A DNA stretch of 64,000 bases from Hallerella sp964397425 (GTDB lineage Bacteria > Fibrobacterota > Fibrobacteria > Fibrobacterales > Fibrobacteraceae). The stretch spans positions 310,001 to 374,000 of the forward strand of contig CAYNID010000001.1 of NCBI GenBank assembly GCA_964397425.1. Direction: 5' to 3'. Shown one piece after another: positions 32,600 to 41,159 of the stretch (its first letter is position 1; every line of letters begins with the position of its first letter). The translations under genes and the position numbers were made by a program. The notes beneath the pieces are model-generated. The model had not been told where the DNA came from. It searched no databases and was given only the letters and a program-made list of their open reading frames with translations.

Positions 32600-35500
32600 A
32601 TGACGTTTGATAAATATCTTGAATCCGCCAAGTTGCATGGCAATGTCAAGCACTTGATGACAAAAGGACTTGCCGTTGAGTTTATTCAGCCGTGGTATAC
32701 GCCGCTTACAACGACTCCTGCGACAACGGGAATCGCTGTCGGTGGTATTGGCAGTACGTTCACGGTGACTCCGGCAGGAACAACTCCGGTTACGAGCTTG
32801 ATTCCCGGAGTCCAAGTGCGCGCCGAAAAGCCGGAAGATTTGCGCTTGCAAAACGTCTTTTACCGCGAATCCGTCATTGACGCCAAGGCTCCCCTTGTCA
32901 TTCGGAATTTTGTCGAGTTCTCCCGCAAAAATCAGTTTTACCCCTTGAAAGATTCCGACGGGAATCCGCTGTTTTCCGAAAAGACGGAAAAAGAGGCGTT
33001 GAAGAAAGTGGCGAAAGTCCTTTTGGACAAAACCTTTTTTGCGACAAACAAAGACGCTCTTTTGCGCTGGAAAACAGAATTCAGTCCGCGGACAAAATCC
33101 TTGATGGATGCCGGTAAAACGACGACGGCGGAATTCAACCGCTCAGTTCTCATCGACTTCTTTGACGGGGAACTCGGCGAAAAGGTGGAAAGCAAAGGCG
33201 CGCTTACGGGCGCGTTCGGAGAAGAAACAGAATTTTTGGGCGAAAAAGGTTATGACGCGCAAAAAATGGATTATGCGGCGGAATATCCGATTTCCCGGAC
33301 AGAATACAAGGATAGGAAAGGAATCCAGATTTCCCGTTATCAATACAGTTACGTTCTTCCGGGCAACGAGCGCCTTTCGAGCCTTCCCGTCAGCGCGACC
33401 CGTTATGAACTTTCGAATCCGACAAAACAAGTCCGCGAATTGACCATTGTCCAAATGCAGGAAAATTATTGCGGCTATCAGGTTCGCAAGGACCGCGAAA
33501 GTGTGCAGGATTCTTCGTTTGTATTGGTGCCGCTTGCCCGTGATCCGCTGGCGGGAGAATTCGGCATGTCTCTCGCTGATGGCCGCGAAGTCAAGGGCGT
33601 TGAATTTTACAACAAGAAACCTTTGGTAGAAAGTGATTTTGACGGCTGCATGGGAGTGAGCGTCGCTTGGAATCCCAAAGACGATGTGAATGTGACGACG
33701 AAGCCCCTCTTTTACCGCAATGACCAGAAAACGGTTTTGGCGGGAGCGCTCCACAGTGGACGTGTTTCGCAAAATTTCATCAAGAACGTTTACAGTGGGC
33801 GTGAAACGGTTGCCGGAGCGCTTGTCGCCACGGTCCGTTTGAAACCCCGTCAAAAGGCTTCCATCCAGTTCAATACGGTTTTGGACTTTTCCCGAATTCG
33901 TTTTGGCGAAAAGGAATCGCAGAAAAAGTACACGGTTTTTTATCCGGAAGCGTTTGGCCGTGTCAAAGCCATGCTTTCCGAAGCGCTTTCTTTTGATGGT
34001 GAATTTGAAAAATCCTTTGGCGAGGCGTTCCGGGCTTTGACTCCGGAAAAAGCGTTGGCGAAACTTTTCCCGAAAGACAAAAAGAAACAGGCGGAATTCC
34101 GTTCGTTGGCGCTGAACACGCTGAGCTTCATTCCCGAAGCGACGGTTTGGGACAAGGACGACAACTTCTTGGTGCGCGAATGCGCCGACTATCCGTTCTT
34201 CAATTCGCTCGATGTTTATTTTTACGGAAGCTTCTCGTTGCTCGCTCTGTTGCCGCGCTTGGACGGCGAAGTGATGAAGCGTTTTGCCGATGCCATTTTG
34301 GCATCGGATCCGACGGTGCGCCGCCACCATGAATATGTGAACCATCCCCATGCCGATCTTCCCGAAGCGAAAATTGAAGGCCCGCTTGCGGTAACGGGTG
34401 CCGTGATTCATGACTTGGGCAGTCCCTTCGTTCCCCATCCGGATGCTTATGACTGGCACAATGTGAAGGAGTGGAAGGATTTGGCGCCGAAGTATGTGCT
34501 GATGGTCCTTCGCCACTACAAGCTCACCGGGGAAAAATCCGTTGTGGATTATTGCAAGGATGCCGTTTACGCCAGCATGGAATATCTGGAAAGAATGGTC
34601 GGCGAAGGGGAAAATTTCCCGCTGACCCATGGAACGGACGACACCTTCGACAATCTCTCTTCCAATGGTATTTCAGTTTATTGCGGTTCCCTTTGGATTG
34701 CGGGATTGCGTGCCGCGGCGAAGATTGCCGAGCTGGAAGGCGACGCTTCCCGTGCTTTGAATTGGAATCAGAAAGCGGATGAAGCCGAAGCGGAATTCCA
34801 CGCCGCCCTGTGGGATGAAAATGAAGGCTATTTCCACTTCTTTGCGACTCCCATCGAAGCGAAAGATGTGAATTTCGAAAACTTCGACAAGGTTGTCGAC
34901 GCTCTGTCCGATTTGCTCCCCCTTTCCGGCAGCGATACGCAAAAGCTCCGCGAATTGAACGATTGGCTGAATTATTCCGATATTCCCGAAAACGAAGAAT
35001 TGTCCAAGCTGGAACTTCGTTCATGGAAAAAGATGTGGCTTTACAGCGAAGCGCCGGAAGCTTTCAACGATTCGTTCAAGGCGAAGGTTGCACTGGATTC
35101 CGACGACGTGTTCGCCGACTCCATGTTGGCCGATACTTATCTGCGGCTTTTGAATCTTCCGCCGATTACGGACAAAGAAAAGGGACTTCGTACCCTTGAC
35201 CGTATTTTCCGCACCAATTACAAGGCGAATACGCCCCTTCTCGGTGCCGCCAATTTGGTGCACAAAGACGGTTCTCCCCTTGATGAATCCAACTTCCAGG
35301 CCCATGACGTTTGGATTGGCATTCAATACAGCATTGCCAGCGGATTCATTCTCCATGGAGAATTCGGCAAAGCCCGGGAGCTGGTGGAAAGCATGATTCA
35401 CAACCTTTATGATGCTGCAAAAATTCCGTTTGCCGCTCCGGAAGGATTCAACGGTTCTTGCAAATTGCACGAAGACGCTTTGGTGAAAGCGGGAGTCTCT

Positions 35501-35749
35501 GCCTCGTTCGCCAAGACGCTCATTGCCGAATTGACGAAGAAAAAAGCGCTCCTTTCGGATGGACGGATTTCGCCTGCGCTCACGACGAATTTCGCCGCGT
35601 TCAAAAAGGCTTATGGTCCCCTCGCCAAAAAGGCGCAGATTTCAGAAGAATCTCTGTTCACATTGCTCCACAGTACGGCGCTCAAATATACGGCGGGAAA
35701 ATATTTCCGCCCGGGAATGGTGTTCTCGCTGTTCGAAGCTCTGAAATAA
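32600..35749 (+). CDS. Family GH116 glycoside hydrolase, cytosolic
   Basis: A 1049-aa enzyme with no signal peptide. Residues about 40-430 form the N-terminal beta domain (TTGIAVGGIGSTF start), and about 480-1049 the (alpha/alpha)6 barrel. Candidate nucleophile is Glu527 in VRECADYPFF, followed by the family hallmark SLDVYFYGSF; candidate acid/base is Asp680 in THGTDDTFDN. QAHDVWIGIQYS near the end also fits. GH116 members are beta-glucosidases, xylosidases or N-acetylglucosaminidases, so the exact substrate is open; a short oligosaccharide from beta-glucan is likely given the lichenase locus next door. ATG 32600 has AGGA about 10 nt upstream. Confidence 0.85.
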   Translation: MTFDKYLESAKLHGNVKHLMTKGLAVEFIQPWYTPLTTTPATTGIAVGGIGSTFTVTPAGTTPVTSLIPGVQVRAEKPEDLRLQNVFYRESVIDAKAPLVIRNFVEFSRKNQFYPLKDSDGNPLFSEKTEKEALKKVAKVLLDKTFFATNKDALLRWKTEFSPRTKSLMDAGKTTTAEFNRSVLIDFFDGELGEKVESKGALTGAFGEETEFLGEKGYDAQKMDYAAEYPISRTEYKDRKGIQISRYQYSYVLPGNERLSSLPVSATRYELSNPTKQVRELTIVQMQENYCGYQVRKDRESVQDSSFVLVPLARDPLAGEFGMSLADGREVKGVEFYNKKPLVESDFDGCMGVSVAWNPKDDVNVTTKPLFYRNDQKTVLAGALHSGRVSQNFIKNVYSGRETVAGALVATVRLKPRQKASIQFNTVLDFSRIRFGEKESQKKYTVFYPEAFGRVKAMLSEALSFDGEFEKSFGEAFRALTPEKALAKLFPKDKKKQAEFRSLALNTLSFIPEATVWDKDDNFLVRECADYPFFNSLDVYFYGSFSLLALLPRLDGEVMKRFADAILASDPTVRRHHEYVNHPHADLPEAKIEGPLAVTGAVIHDLGSPFVPHPDAYDWHNVKEWKDLAPKYVLMVLRHYKLTGEKSVVDYCKDAVYASMEYLERMVGEGENFPLTHGTDDTFDNLSSNGISVYCGSLWIAGLRAAAKIAELEGDASRALNWNQKADEAEAEFHAALWDENEGYFHFFATPIEAKDVNFENFDKVVDALSDLLPLSGSDTQKLRELNDWLNYSDIPENEELSKLELRSWKKMWLYSEAPEAFNDSFKAKVALDSDDVFADSMLADTYLRLLNLPPITDKEKGLRTLDRIFRTNYKANTPLLGAANLVHKDGSPLDESNFQAHDVWIGIQYSIASGFILHGEFGKARELVESMIHNLYDAAKIPFAAPEGFNGSCKLHEDALVKAGVSASFAKTLIAELTKKKALLSDGRISPALTTNFAAFKKAYGPLAKKAQISEESLFTLLHSTALKYTAGKYFRPGMVFSLFEALK

Positions 35750-35790
35750 AGATTCCGGATGAACATTTGATTATCTCCGCTGGAGAAATG

Positions 35791-35827
35791 AACCTCGAAA
35801 GTTGGACACAACTTTCGAGGTTTTCTT
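35791..35827 (+). terminator. Terminator after the GH116 gene
   Basis: Perfect 13-bp stem (35791-35803 with 35810-35822; AACCTCGAAAGTT) and 6-nt loop, followed by TTTTCTT on the plus strand. On the minus strand no T-run follows, so it mainly serves the GH116 gene. Confidence 0.85.
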
Positions 35828-35850
35828 ATCGGGAAATATTCAAAAGGCGC

Positions 35851-37197
35851 TTATTTTTCGACGACTTTTCCGGATATTTGGCGCAAAACGCCTTGAGGCA
35901 GGGGATCGTTTTTTCCCCATTCCAGATGTGCAAACATTTGACGGACAAGATTTTCCGTGTCGCAGTCAAAAGAATCCAGCCGCAGCAGATAACTTTCTGC
36001 GGAATTGTCAAATCCAACCGTATACGGCATCGGCGAAATGGCGCGTTCTTCTTCCAACTCCCTCAAAAGCCCGGCGACTTCATCGTTTGCGGTTACCCAG
36101 GGAATGTCGAAAGGAACGTCTTTCAACAGTTTCCGGAGAACTTTCTTTTCGTGTTTTCTGGCGCGGAATTCCACGCTGAATTTTGGCCCGTCTAAGCTTG
36201 CGACGTGGCGAAAATCCCACGGGCTTGCGAATTTGGCATCTACCCGGGAAAAAACGTTGAGCCCGATTTCTTCTAGCCCACGAAGGCGGTCTTGAGACCA
36301 GGAACTGGCGTGGTAAGGGGAAAAGTAAACCGCCGAATGAAATCCTTTTTTCAAAAGATGCCGTCCGACAACTTTCCCTGGATTTTTTCCGAAGGAAGAA
36401 TTGAAAAAAGTCCACCCGTCTTTGGACAAAAAAGAGGAATCCAAGATGCTGGTGGGATGTTCCCACCAAATGGAAATGGGGTGTGGAAATTGCCGCAAGG
36501 CGTTTAACGCTTTGAAAGGCTTGTCGATTAACAGAGTCGACAGAATGATGCCGACAGCGTCGGAAAATTCAGAAAGTTTCCGGACCGAGCCGTTTCTGTC
36601 TACAAAACGTTCGGCGGTTTCATCGAATCCCAAAAGCCGCAATTTGAATTTCTTTTCGGCACTGTAACGGTAAGCGAATCGCAGAAAGTCCATCTCCCGT
36701 TCGCTGGCCGGATGAAAAGCTCCCCAAGGCGTTGAACGCGTAATAAAGAGAACTTCCGCCTCCCGGATTGGGGAATGTCTGGATGTTTGAAATCCCTTTT
36801 TCCCCTTTCGTTCCAAAAGGCCTTCCTGCTGGGCTTTTGTCAAAAGCTTTCGAACGACGTATGGCGATATTCCATAACGCGAAGCCAGTTCTTTTTGTGA
36901 GGGAAGCCGCCCTTCGGCGAGGAGGTTTCCCGAAAGAAAATCGTTGAGAAATCTTTCCCAGGGAATTTTGCCTTTGAATGGATGTTCAATGGAATTATCC
37001 GTTTGGGGAGGCGTTCCCCAAAAAGAACCTTTGCCGGGAAAAGAACGCAGAAGCCCCCGCTTTCGAAGTGTGGCGAGGGCCTTTTGAACGGTTCCCGAAG
37101 CGACGTTTAATGATTTCATCAACTCCCGGACAGACGGCATTTTTTCTCCGTCTGCGTGAGGAATTGCGAGGATCGCTTCGATGACCGTTTCTTTCAT
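35851..37197 (-). CDS. Regulator with two GntR-type winged helices and a LacI-like sensor domain
   Basis: A 448-aa DNA-binding protein. Winged helix 1 lies at about residues 19-58 (MPSVRELMKSLNVASGTVQKAL) and winged helix 2 at about 97-138 (LPSQKELASRYGISPYVVRKLL), each ending in a short wing (GKGSFW and GKKGFQ). Residues about 145-448 resemble the LacI/GalR periplasmic-binding-like sensor (KKGFHSAVYFSP, DRLRGLEE, WVTANDEVAG, VGFDNSAES). The start overlaps the lichenase stop (ATGA). It therefore probably senses a sugar, perhaps a beta-glucan oligomer, and controls the operon it is in. Confidence 0.88.
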   Translation of the reverse strand: MKETVIEAILAIPHADGEKMPSVRELMKSLNVASGTVQKALATLRKRGLLRSFPGKGSFWGTPPQTDNSIEHPFKGKIPWERFLNDFLSGNLLAEGRLPSQKELASRYGISPYVVRKLLTKAQQEGLLERKGKKGFQTSRHSPIREAEVLFITRSTPWGAFHPASEREMDFLRFAYRYSAEKKFKLRLLGFDETAERFVDRNGSVRKLSEFSDAVGIILSTLLIDKPFKALNALRQFPHPISIWWEHPTSILDSSFLSKDGWTFFNSSFGKNPGKVVGRHLLKKGFHSAVYFSPYHASSWSQDRLRGLEEIGLNVFSRVDAKFASPWDFRHVASLDGPKFSVEFRARKHEKKVLRKLLKDVPFDIPWVTANDEVAGLLRELEEERAISPMPYTVGFDNSAESYLLRLDSFDCDTENLVRQMFAHLEWGKNDPLPQGVLRQISGKVVEK

Positions 37198-38111
37198 TTT
37201 TTCACTACTTTACCTTTGTTGCGTCCAATCAAATCGAACGTGTTCAAGTATTCGGGATGGGAAACTCCCGGATTGCGGACGGACGGCTTTCGGATGGCTG
37301 TCGTCGAATCGGTGGGAACGGTTCCCTGAAAACCTTCTTCACCCACTTTGGTGATGCTCAAAATCAGGTGCCCGTCTTTTACGTTTACGTTGTCAGGACT
37401 CATTGTCACGCGGTTTCCGTCAAAAGTCCAGTTTCCTGTCGCCCAGCGGCTATCGTCGAAAGTTTCAAAATCATCCGTCCATTTCAAAGTGAAGTCAGAA
37501 CCGTTCTCGCCATTGTTTGGCGTGTATTCATAAAGTTTGACCCAGTCGATATACTGATGAACGGGCAAAATTTTATCATCGAACGCGCCAACCCATCCCG
37601 CACTTTCCGAAGACCACAGGTTGAATCGGAGACTTTGTTCGCGGATAAGGTTCGCCACCTGACCTTTGGAGTCGCTTGAATCGGTCATTGTTTTGCGGAC
37701 AAGTTGTCCGTCGATGAACCAGGCGACATAAGTTGGGGTCCATTCCATGCCGTAAACATGGTAAACTTCGTTCGAAGCGCCGTTTAACGCATGAATTTTT
37801 TCACTGGTCACTTTTTTCGCCGCGTTGCCGGAAATGATGTTGGACTGGAATGATCCCGGCTTTTTTCCGAGAATTTCAATATCCACTTCAACCCAAGGCT
37901 CGGGAGAACCCATGTAAGAATCGTTGTAGTAAAGGAACATGGAGCTGACAAGTCCGGAACCGGCTGCCATCATCATCCGGGCTTCGTATTTGCCATACAT
38001 TTGAGTTTCTTGTGTGAATAGTTCTGCGCCGGAATAGTCTTTGTCTTGAGCCATAGAAGTGGAAAAAAGAACGCCAACAGAAAGGGCTGTTAAAAGGGTT
38101 TGAATTTTCAT
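37194..38111 (-). CDS. Circularly permuted GH16 lichenase (1,3-1,4-beta-glucanase)
   Basis: A 305-aa secreted enzyme (signal peptide 1-21, cleavage SMA|Q) cutting mixed-linkage beta-glucan. The start at ATG 38111 has GAGGA 7 nt upstream, better than ATG 38138. The catalytic block WVEVDIEILGK (Glu75, Asp77, Glu79) lies near the N-terminus, and the segments GNWTFDGNRVTMSP and DGHLILSI, which come before it in ordinary GH16 enzymes, are at the C-terminus. This is the permuted order known for the F. succinogenes lichenase. A basic tail of about 50 residues (NTFDLIGRNKGKVVKK end) follows; its role is unclear. Confidence 0.93.
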   Translation of the reverse strand: MKIQTLLTALSVGVLFSTSMAQDKDYSGAELFTQETQMYGKYEARMMMAAGSGLVSSMFLYYNDSYMGSPEPWVEVDIEILGKKPGSFQSNIISGNAAKKVTSEKIHALNGASNEVYHVYGMEWTPTYVAWFIDGQLVRKTMTDSSDSKGQVANLIREQSLRFNLWSSESAGWVGAFDDKILPVHQYIDWVKLYEYTPNNGENGSDFTLKWTDDFETFDDSRWATGNWTFDGNRVTMSPDNVNVKDGHLILSITKVGEEGFQGTVPTDSTTAIRKPSVRNPGVSHPEYLNTFDLIGRNKGKVVKK

Positions 38112-38197
38112 TGTTGTATCCTCGTTTTTTGTTTTCAATCAAAAGATACCTTTTTCACGAAAAATCTCTTTGGCAATTTTGTGTAAAAATAAAAAAC

Positions 38198-38215
38198 TGT
38201 ATCAAGTGTATCAAG
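38198..38215. promoter_or_regulatory. Tandem TGTATCAAG repeat, candidate operator
   Basis: TGTATCAAG at 38198-38206 is repeated exactly at 38207-38215 with no gap. It lies about 60-80 bp upstream of the predicted lichenase transcription start. Head-to-tail half-sites fit a protein with two tandem winged helices; the upstream location hints at activation. Not found near the GH116 start. Confidence 0.5.
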
Positions 38216-38415
38216 TTTAGAAGGCGGAAATAGAGGAAAACTTTGGGCGACTTGTTTCGGAAATGTCAACGTGGAGATTTGCAAAACGTCCTCGGTAAAT
38301 GTTTTGAATTAGAAGAAGCGTTTGGACGAGAAAGCCTGTGCTTTCTTCGTGTGCGTTAGTCCTTGAAATTCCGCGCAGAATGGGAAAACGCCCGGATTGA
38401 ATGCGTTTGGTTTTT

Positions 38416-38423
38416 TATTTTTG
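38416..38423 (+). promoter_or_regulatory. TATTTTTG box, 5 nt before the fmt start
   Basis: Perfect TAnnTTTG with TTGAAT about 17 nt upstream as a possible distal element. No Shine-Dalgarno before ATG 38429. Confidence 0.55.
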
Positions 38424-38428
38424 CATCC

Positions 38429-39361
38429 ATGAAAATTGTTTTTATGGGTACGCCGGAATTCGCGGCATTTTTCTTAAACCATTTACATCAAGGTCCGCAT
38501 CGGATTGTTTGTGCGGTAACGCAGCCGGATCGCCCTGTTGGCCGTGGGCGAGTCTTGACAGCTCCTCCGGTAAAAAAGAAAGCGCAGGAATTGGGCATTC
38601 CCGTCTTGCAGCCGTTGTCAGTCAAAGAGGATTCTTTTGTTGAAGATTTGAAACGTTACGAGGCGGACTTGTTTGTTGTCGTCGCCTTTTCCATTTTGCC
38701 GCAAAAAGTTTTGGCCCAATCCCGATTGGGCGCGGTCAATGTACACGGCAGCATGCTTCCCAAATACCGCGGGGCTGCTCCTGTCCAGTGGGCGATTGCA
38801 AATGGAGATGCTTCAACAGGAGTCAGCATCTTTTTGTTAGACGAAAAAATGGATCACGGTCCTATTTTAGAACAGCGCGAAATTCCAATCGCCCTCGATG
38901 ATTCTTCGGAAGATGTTTTGCGCAAGATGGAAATTCCCGGCAGCGAAGCGTTGGACAAAGCGATTGACCGCATCGCGTATGGCAATTTGGGAGAACTTCC
39001 TGCGCAGGAACACCAGATGGCGTCTCCGGCTCCGAAACTCAAAAAGGAAGACGGCAAAATTGACTTTTCCAAATCGGCGTTAGAAATTCACAACCGCATC
39101 CGGGCCTTTTGTCCGTGGCCGGGCGGCTTTTGCCTGTTTCAGGGAAAAACGGCTTATTTCCGCAAAACGATACCGCACCGTTCCACATGGCTTTCGCCCG
39201 GAGAGGCGCGTGGCGACAAGGATAAACTTTATGTGGGAACGGGAGACGGCGTTCTGGAAGTGACAGAAATCCAGTTGGAAGGCAAAAGGGCGATGCCCGC
39301 CGCCGATTTTCTCCGCGGGCTTCAAAAAAGGGATGGATTGTGCTTCAAGGCGATGGACTAA
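38429..39361 (+). CDS. fmt: Methionyl-tRNA formyltransferase
   Basis: Fmt, 310 aa, formylates initiator Met-tRNA using 10-formyl-THF. MKIVFMGTPEFAAFF start, NVHGSMLPKYRGAAP (catalytic Asn and His) and the KMDHGPIL segment with Asp are intact. An upstream in-frame ATG at 38363 is rejected since the box at 38416 and the family N-terminus fit 38429. The stop overlaps rsmB by 22 nt. Confidence 0.95.
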   Translation: MKIVFMGTPEFAAFFLNHLHQGPHRIVCAVTQPDRPVGRGRVLTAPPVKKKAQELGIPVLQPLSVKEDSFVEDLKRYEADLFVVVAFSILPQKVLAQSRLGAVNVHGSMLPKYRGAAPVQWAIANGDASTGVSIFLLDEKMDHGPILEQREIPIALDDSSEDVLRKMEIPGSEALDKAIDRIAYGNLGELPAQEHQMASPAPKLKKEDGKIDFSKSALEIHNRIRAFCPWPGGFCLFQGKTAYFRKTIPHRSTWLSPGEARGDKDKLYVGTGDGVLEVTEIQLEGKRAMPAADFLRGLQKRDGLCFKAMD

Positions 39362-40593
39362 AAGAAAGACTGGCCGCTTACCGCGCACTCGGAGATTGGA
39401 GAAAGAACGGCGTGATGCTTCGGGAACACGCGCTTTCGCCTTTTGCAAAAGAACTCGCTTTGGGCGTTTGTCGACGGCATTTGCTTTTGTTGAATGCCAT
39501 TCGTCAAAGCGTGAAACGCTTGCCCGGAATTGAAGTGCAATGCGTTTTGGAACTTGGAGTTTACCAACTGTTTTTTATGGACAGCGTGCCGTCTCATGCC
39601 GCGGTCCATACGAGCGTGGAAATGCTCCGGAGCCTCAAATTGGGTGAAGGGTCTGTAAAACTGGTCAATGCGGTTTTGCGGAAACTGGAACGGGATGGGC
39701 TGCCGGAACTCCCGGCCCAAAATGTACGGCGCATCAGTTTGAAGTATTCTCTGCCGGATTGGATTGTCCGCCGCCTGCTTGATTTTTACGGCAAAGCGTT
39801 TGCCGAAGAATTTGCGAAAGAATCCGTTGAACGCCCCTGTGTTTGGCTTCGGGTCAATGTGCAGAAAACGACGGCACAGGAATTGCAAAAACGCCTGATG
39901 CTTTCGGGGCGTCTTTTTAAAGACCGTTATTTGGAAGTCCTCGAAGGACCGGATGAACCGCATTTGGGCGAGCTTTTGAAAAGTGAAGAATTCAAAAATG
40001 GGTTCTTTTCTGTACAAAATCCGGCGGCTTTTGAAGTTGTCGAATTGTTGAATGTGGAAAACGGCATGTCCGTCTGGGATGCCTGCGCGGCTCCGGGAGG
40101 AAAATCCGCGTTAATCGCTGAGTCGTATCCCCAAACGGAAATTCTCGCTTCGGATTTGTCGAAAGAGCGTGTTGAACAGGTTTCGGATTTGACTTCGCGA
40201 TTGAAACTTTCGAATGTGCGCTGGCAAGTGTTGGACGCGACATGTGCGGGATTTTCGGAATGTTTTGATCGCATTTTGCTGGATGTGCCCTGCAGCAATT
40301 TGGGCGTGTTGTCCCGCCGGCCAGAAGTGAAATACCGTTTGAATCCCAATGATTTGGAAGAATTGCCAAAGCTTCAATTTGAAATTTTGGACAAGGCTTC
40401 CCCTGCGCTCAAAAAGAACGGCATCCTGGTTTATGCGACATGCAGCCCGGATCCCCAAGAAACTGACAAGGTCGTTCGGAAATTTTTGACGGAACATCCG
40501 GATTTTGAAATGGCGAAAGAACCCGTTCGCATCGGCCAAAATGATATGGGATTGGACCGTTTTTACGCGGCGGCTTTACGGAGGAAATCGTGA
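39340..40593 (+). CDS. rsmB: 16S rRNA m5C methyltransferase RsmB
   Basis: RsmB, 417 aa with a GTG start at 39340, methylates C967 of 16S rRNA (E. coli numbering). An N-terminal NusB-like domain covers about 1-140. The Rossmann domain has DACAAPGGKS; the two catalytic cysteines are in DVPCSNLGV and YATCSPDPQE. It lies in a fmt-rsmB pair, a common order. The next gene overlaps by 4 nt. Confidence 0.93.
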   Translation: MLQGDGLKERLAAYRALGDWRKNGVMLREHALSPFAKELALGVCRRHLLLLNAIRQSVKRLPGIEVQCVLELGVYQLFFMDSVPSHAAVHTSVEMLRSLKLGEGSVKLVNAVLRKLERDGLPELPAQNVRRISLKYSLPDWIVRRLLDFYGKAFAEEFAKESVERPCVWLRVNVQKTTAQELQKRLMLSGRLFKDRYLEVLEGPDEPHLGELLKSEEFKNGFFSVQNPAAFEVVELLNVENGMSVWDACAAPGGKSALIAESYPQTEILASDLSKERVEQVSDLTSRLKLSNVRWQVLDATCAGFSECFDRILLDVPCSNLGVLSRRPEVKYRLNPNDLEELPKLQFEILDKASPALKKNGILVYATCSPDPQETDKVVRKFLTEHPDFEMAKEPVRIGQNDMGLDRFYAAALRRKS

Positions 40594-41150
40594 AAAGAAT
40601 GATTCTTTATCTTGTCTTGATGGCGCTTCCGATTTGGGCATTGCCTCGAGATACCGTTGAATTTTCCCATGCGGCGATTGGAATTGAAATGGGCGCGCTT
40701 TACCTGCTCGATGATTCCAAAAATGCGCTGGATGACACTTATTACGGACTTGTTGAATTTGAATACGCGTATTACCGCCGTTTGACGGGAATCGTGCAAT
40801 TCGGATACGCTTACCTTCCGACGAAGGGAAGCCTCGATTATCCGGGGATTCACCAGGCCAACGGCCGTGTTGGAATTGATTACGCTCTTCCTTTTGTGGA
40901 GCCCGTGGCGTTGGGAATGGGATTCAGTTGCGTTTGGATGCGTGCTGATGGCGATGGCGGAGACGCTTCCGTATCAACGTTGGACGACAATGAAACGGAA
41001 TTCGGCGCATATGTGCGCTTGAATTTGCCCATCGTGACTTTGGAAAATTGGCGATTCGGTGCAAAGGTCTATTATGAAAATCTTTGGACTGAACCGGAAA
41101 CGTCTCAAACGGCTTGGTTTGGACTGTATTTGCAACGGAAACTTTGGTAG
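40590..41150 (+). CDS. Small outer-membrane barrel-like protein
   Basis: A 186-aa protein with GTG start (40590), chosen because GGAGGA lies at the right spacing while the ATG three codons in is too far. Signal peptide (cleavage after WAL), then eight or so amphipathic strands rich in Tyr and Gly (FGYAYLP, RVGIDYALPF, FGAYVRLNLP) and a C-terminal KLW. Consistent with an 8-stranded outer-membrane barrel; no family recognised. Next gene starts 9 nt later. Confidence 0.65.
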   Translation: MKRMILYLVLMALPIWALPRDTVEFSHAAIGIEMGALYLLDDSKNALDDTYYGLVEFEYAYYRRLTGIVQFGYAYLPTKGSLDYPGIHQANGRVGIDYALPFVEPVALGMGFSCVWMRADGDGGDASVSTLDDNETEFGAYVRLNLPIVTLENWRFGAKVYYENLWTEPETSQTAWFGLYLQRKLW

Positions 41151-41159
41151 GAGCGGATG

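Larger units (their letters stand above)
38112..38428. other. 317-bp divergent regulatory region (lichenase and fmt)
   Basis: No gene fits here. On the minus strand it holds TATCTTTT (38141-38148, 7 of 8 to TAnnTTTG) about 30 nt before the lichenase ATG. Further up is an A/T-rich stretch and a perfect 9-bp direct repeat (38198-38215). On the plus strand TATTTTTG at 38416-38423 precedes fmt by 5 nt. Between 38221 and 38400 I see nothing else. Confidence 0.6.

Noticed and set aside
33143..34630. 495-aa minus-strand open frame opposite the GH116 gene
   Set aside because: It lies wholly inside the GH116 gene in another frame, shows no family motif, and the opposite protein has clear GH116 motifs.
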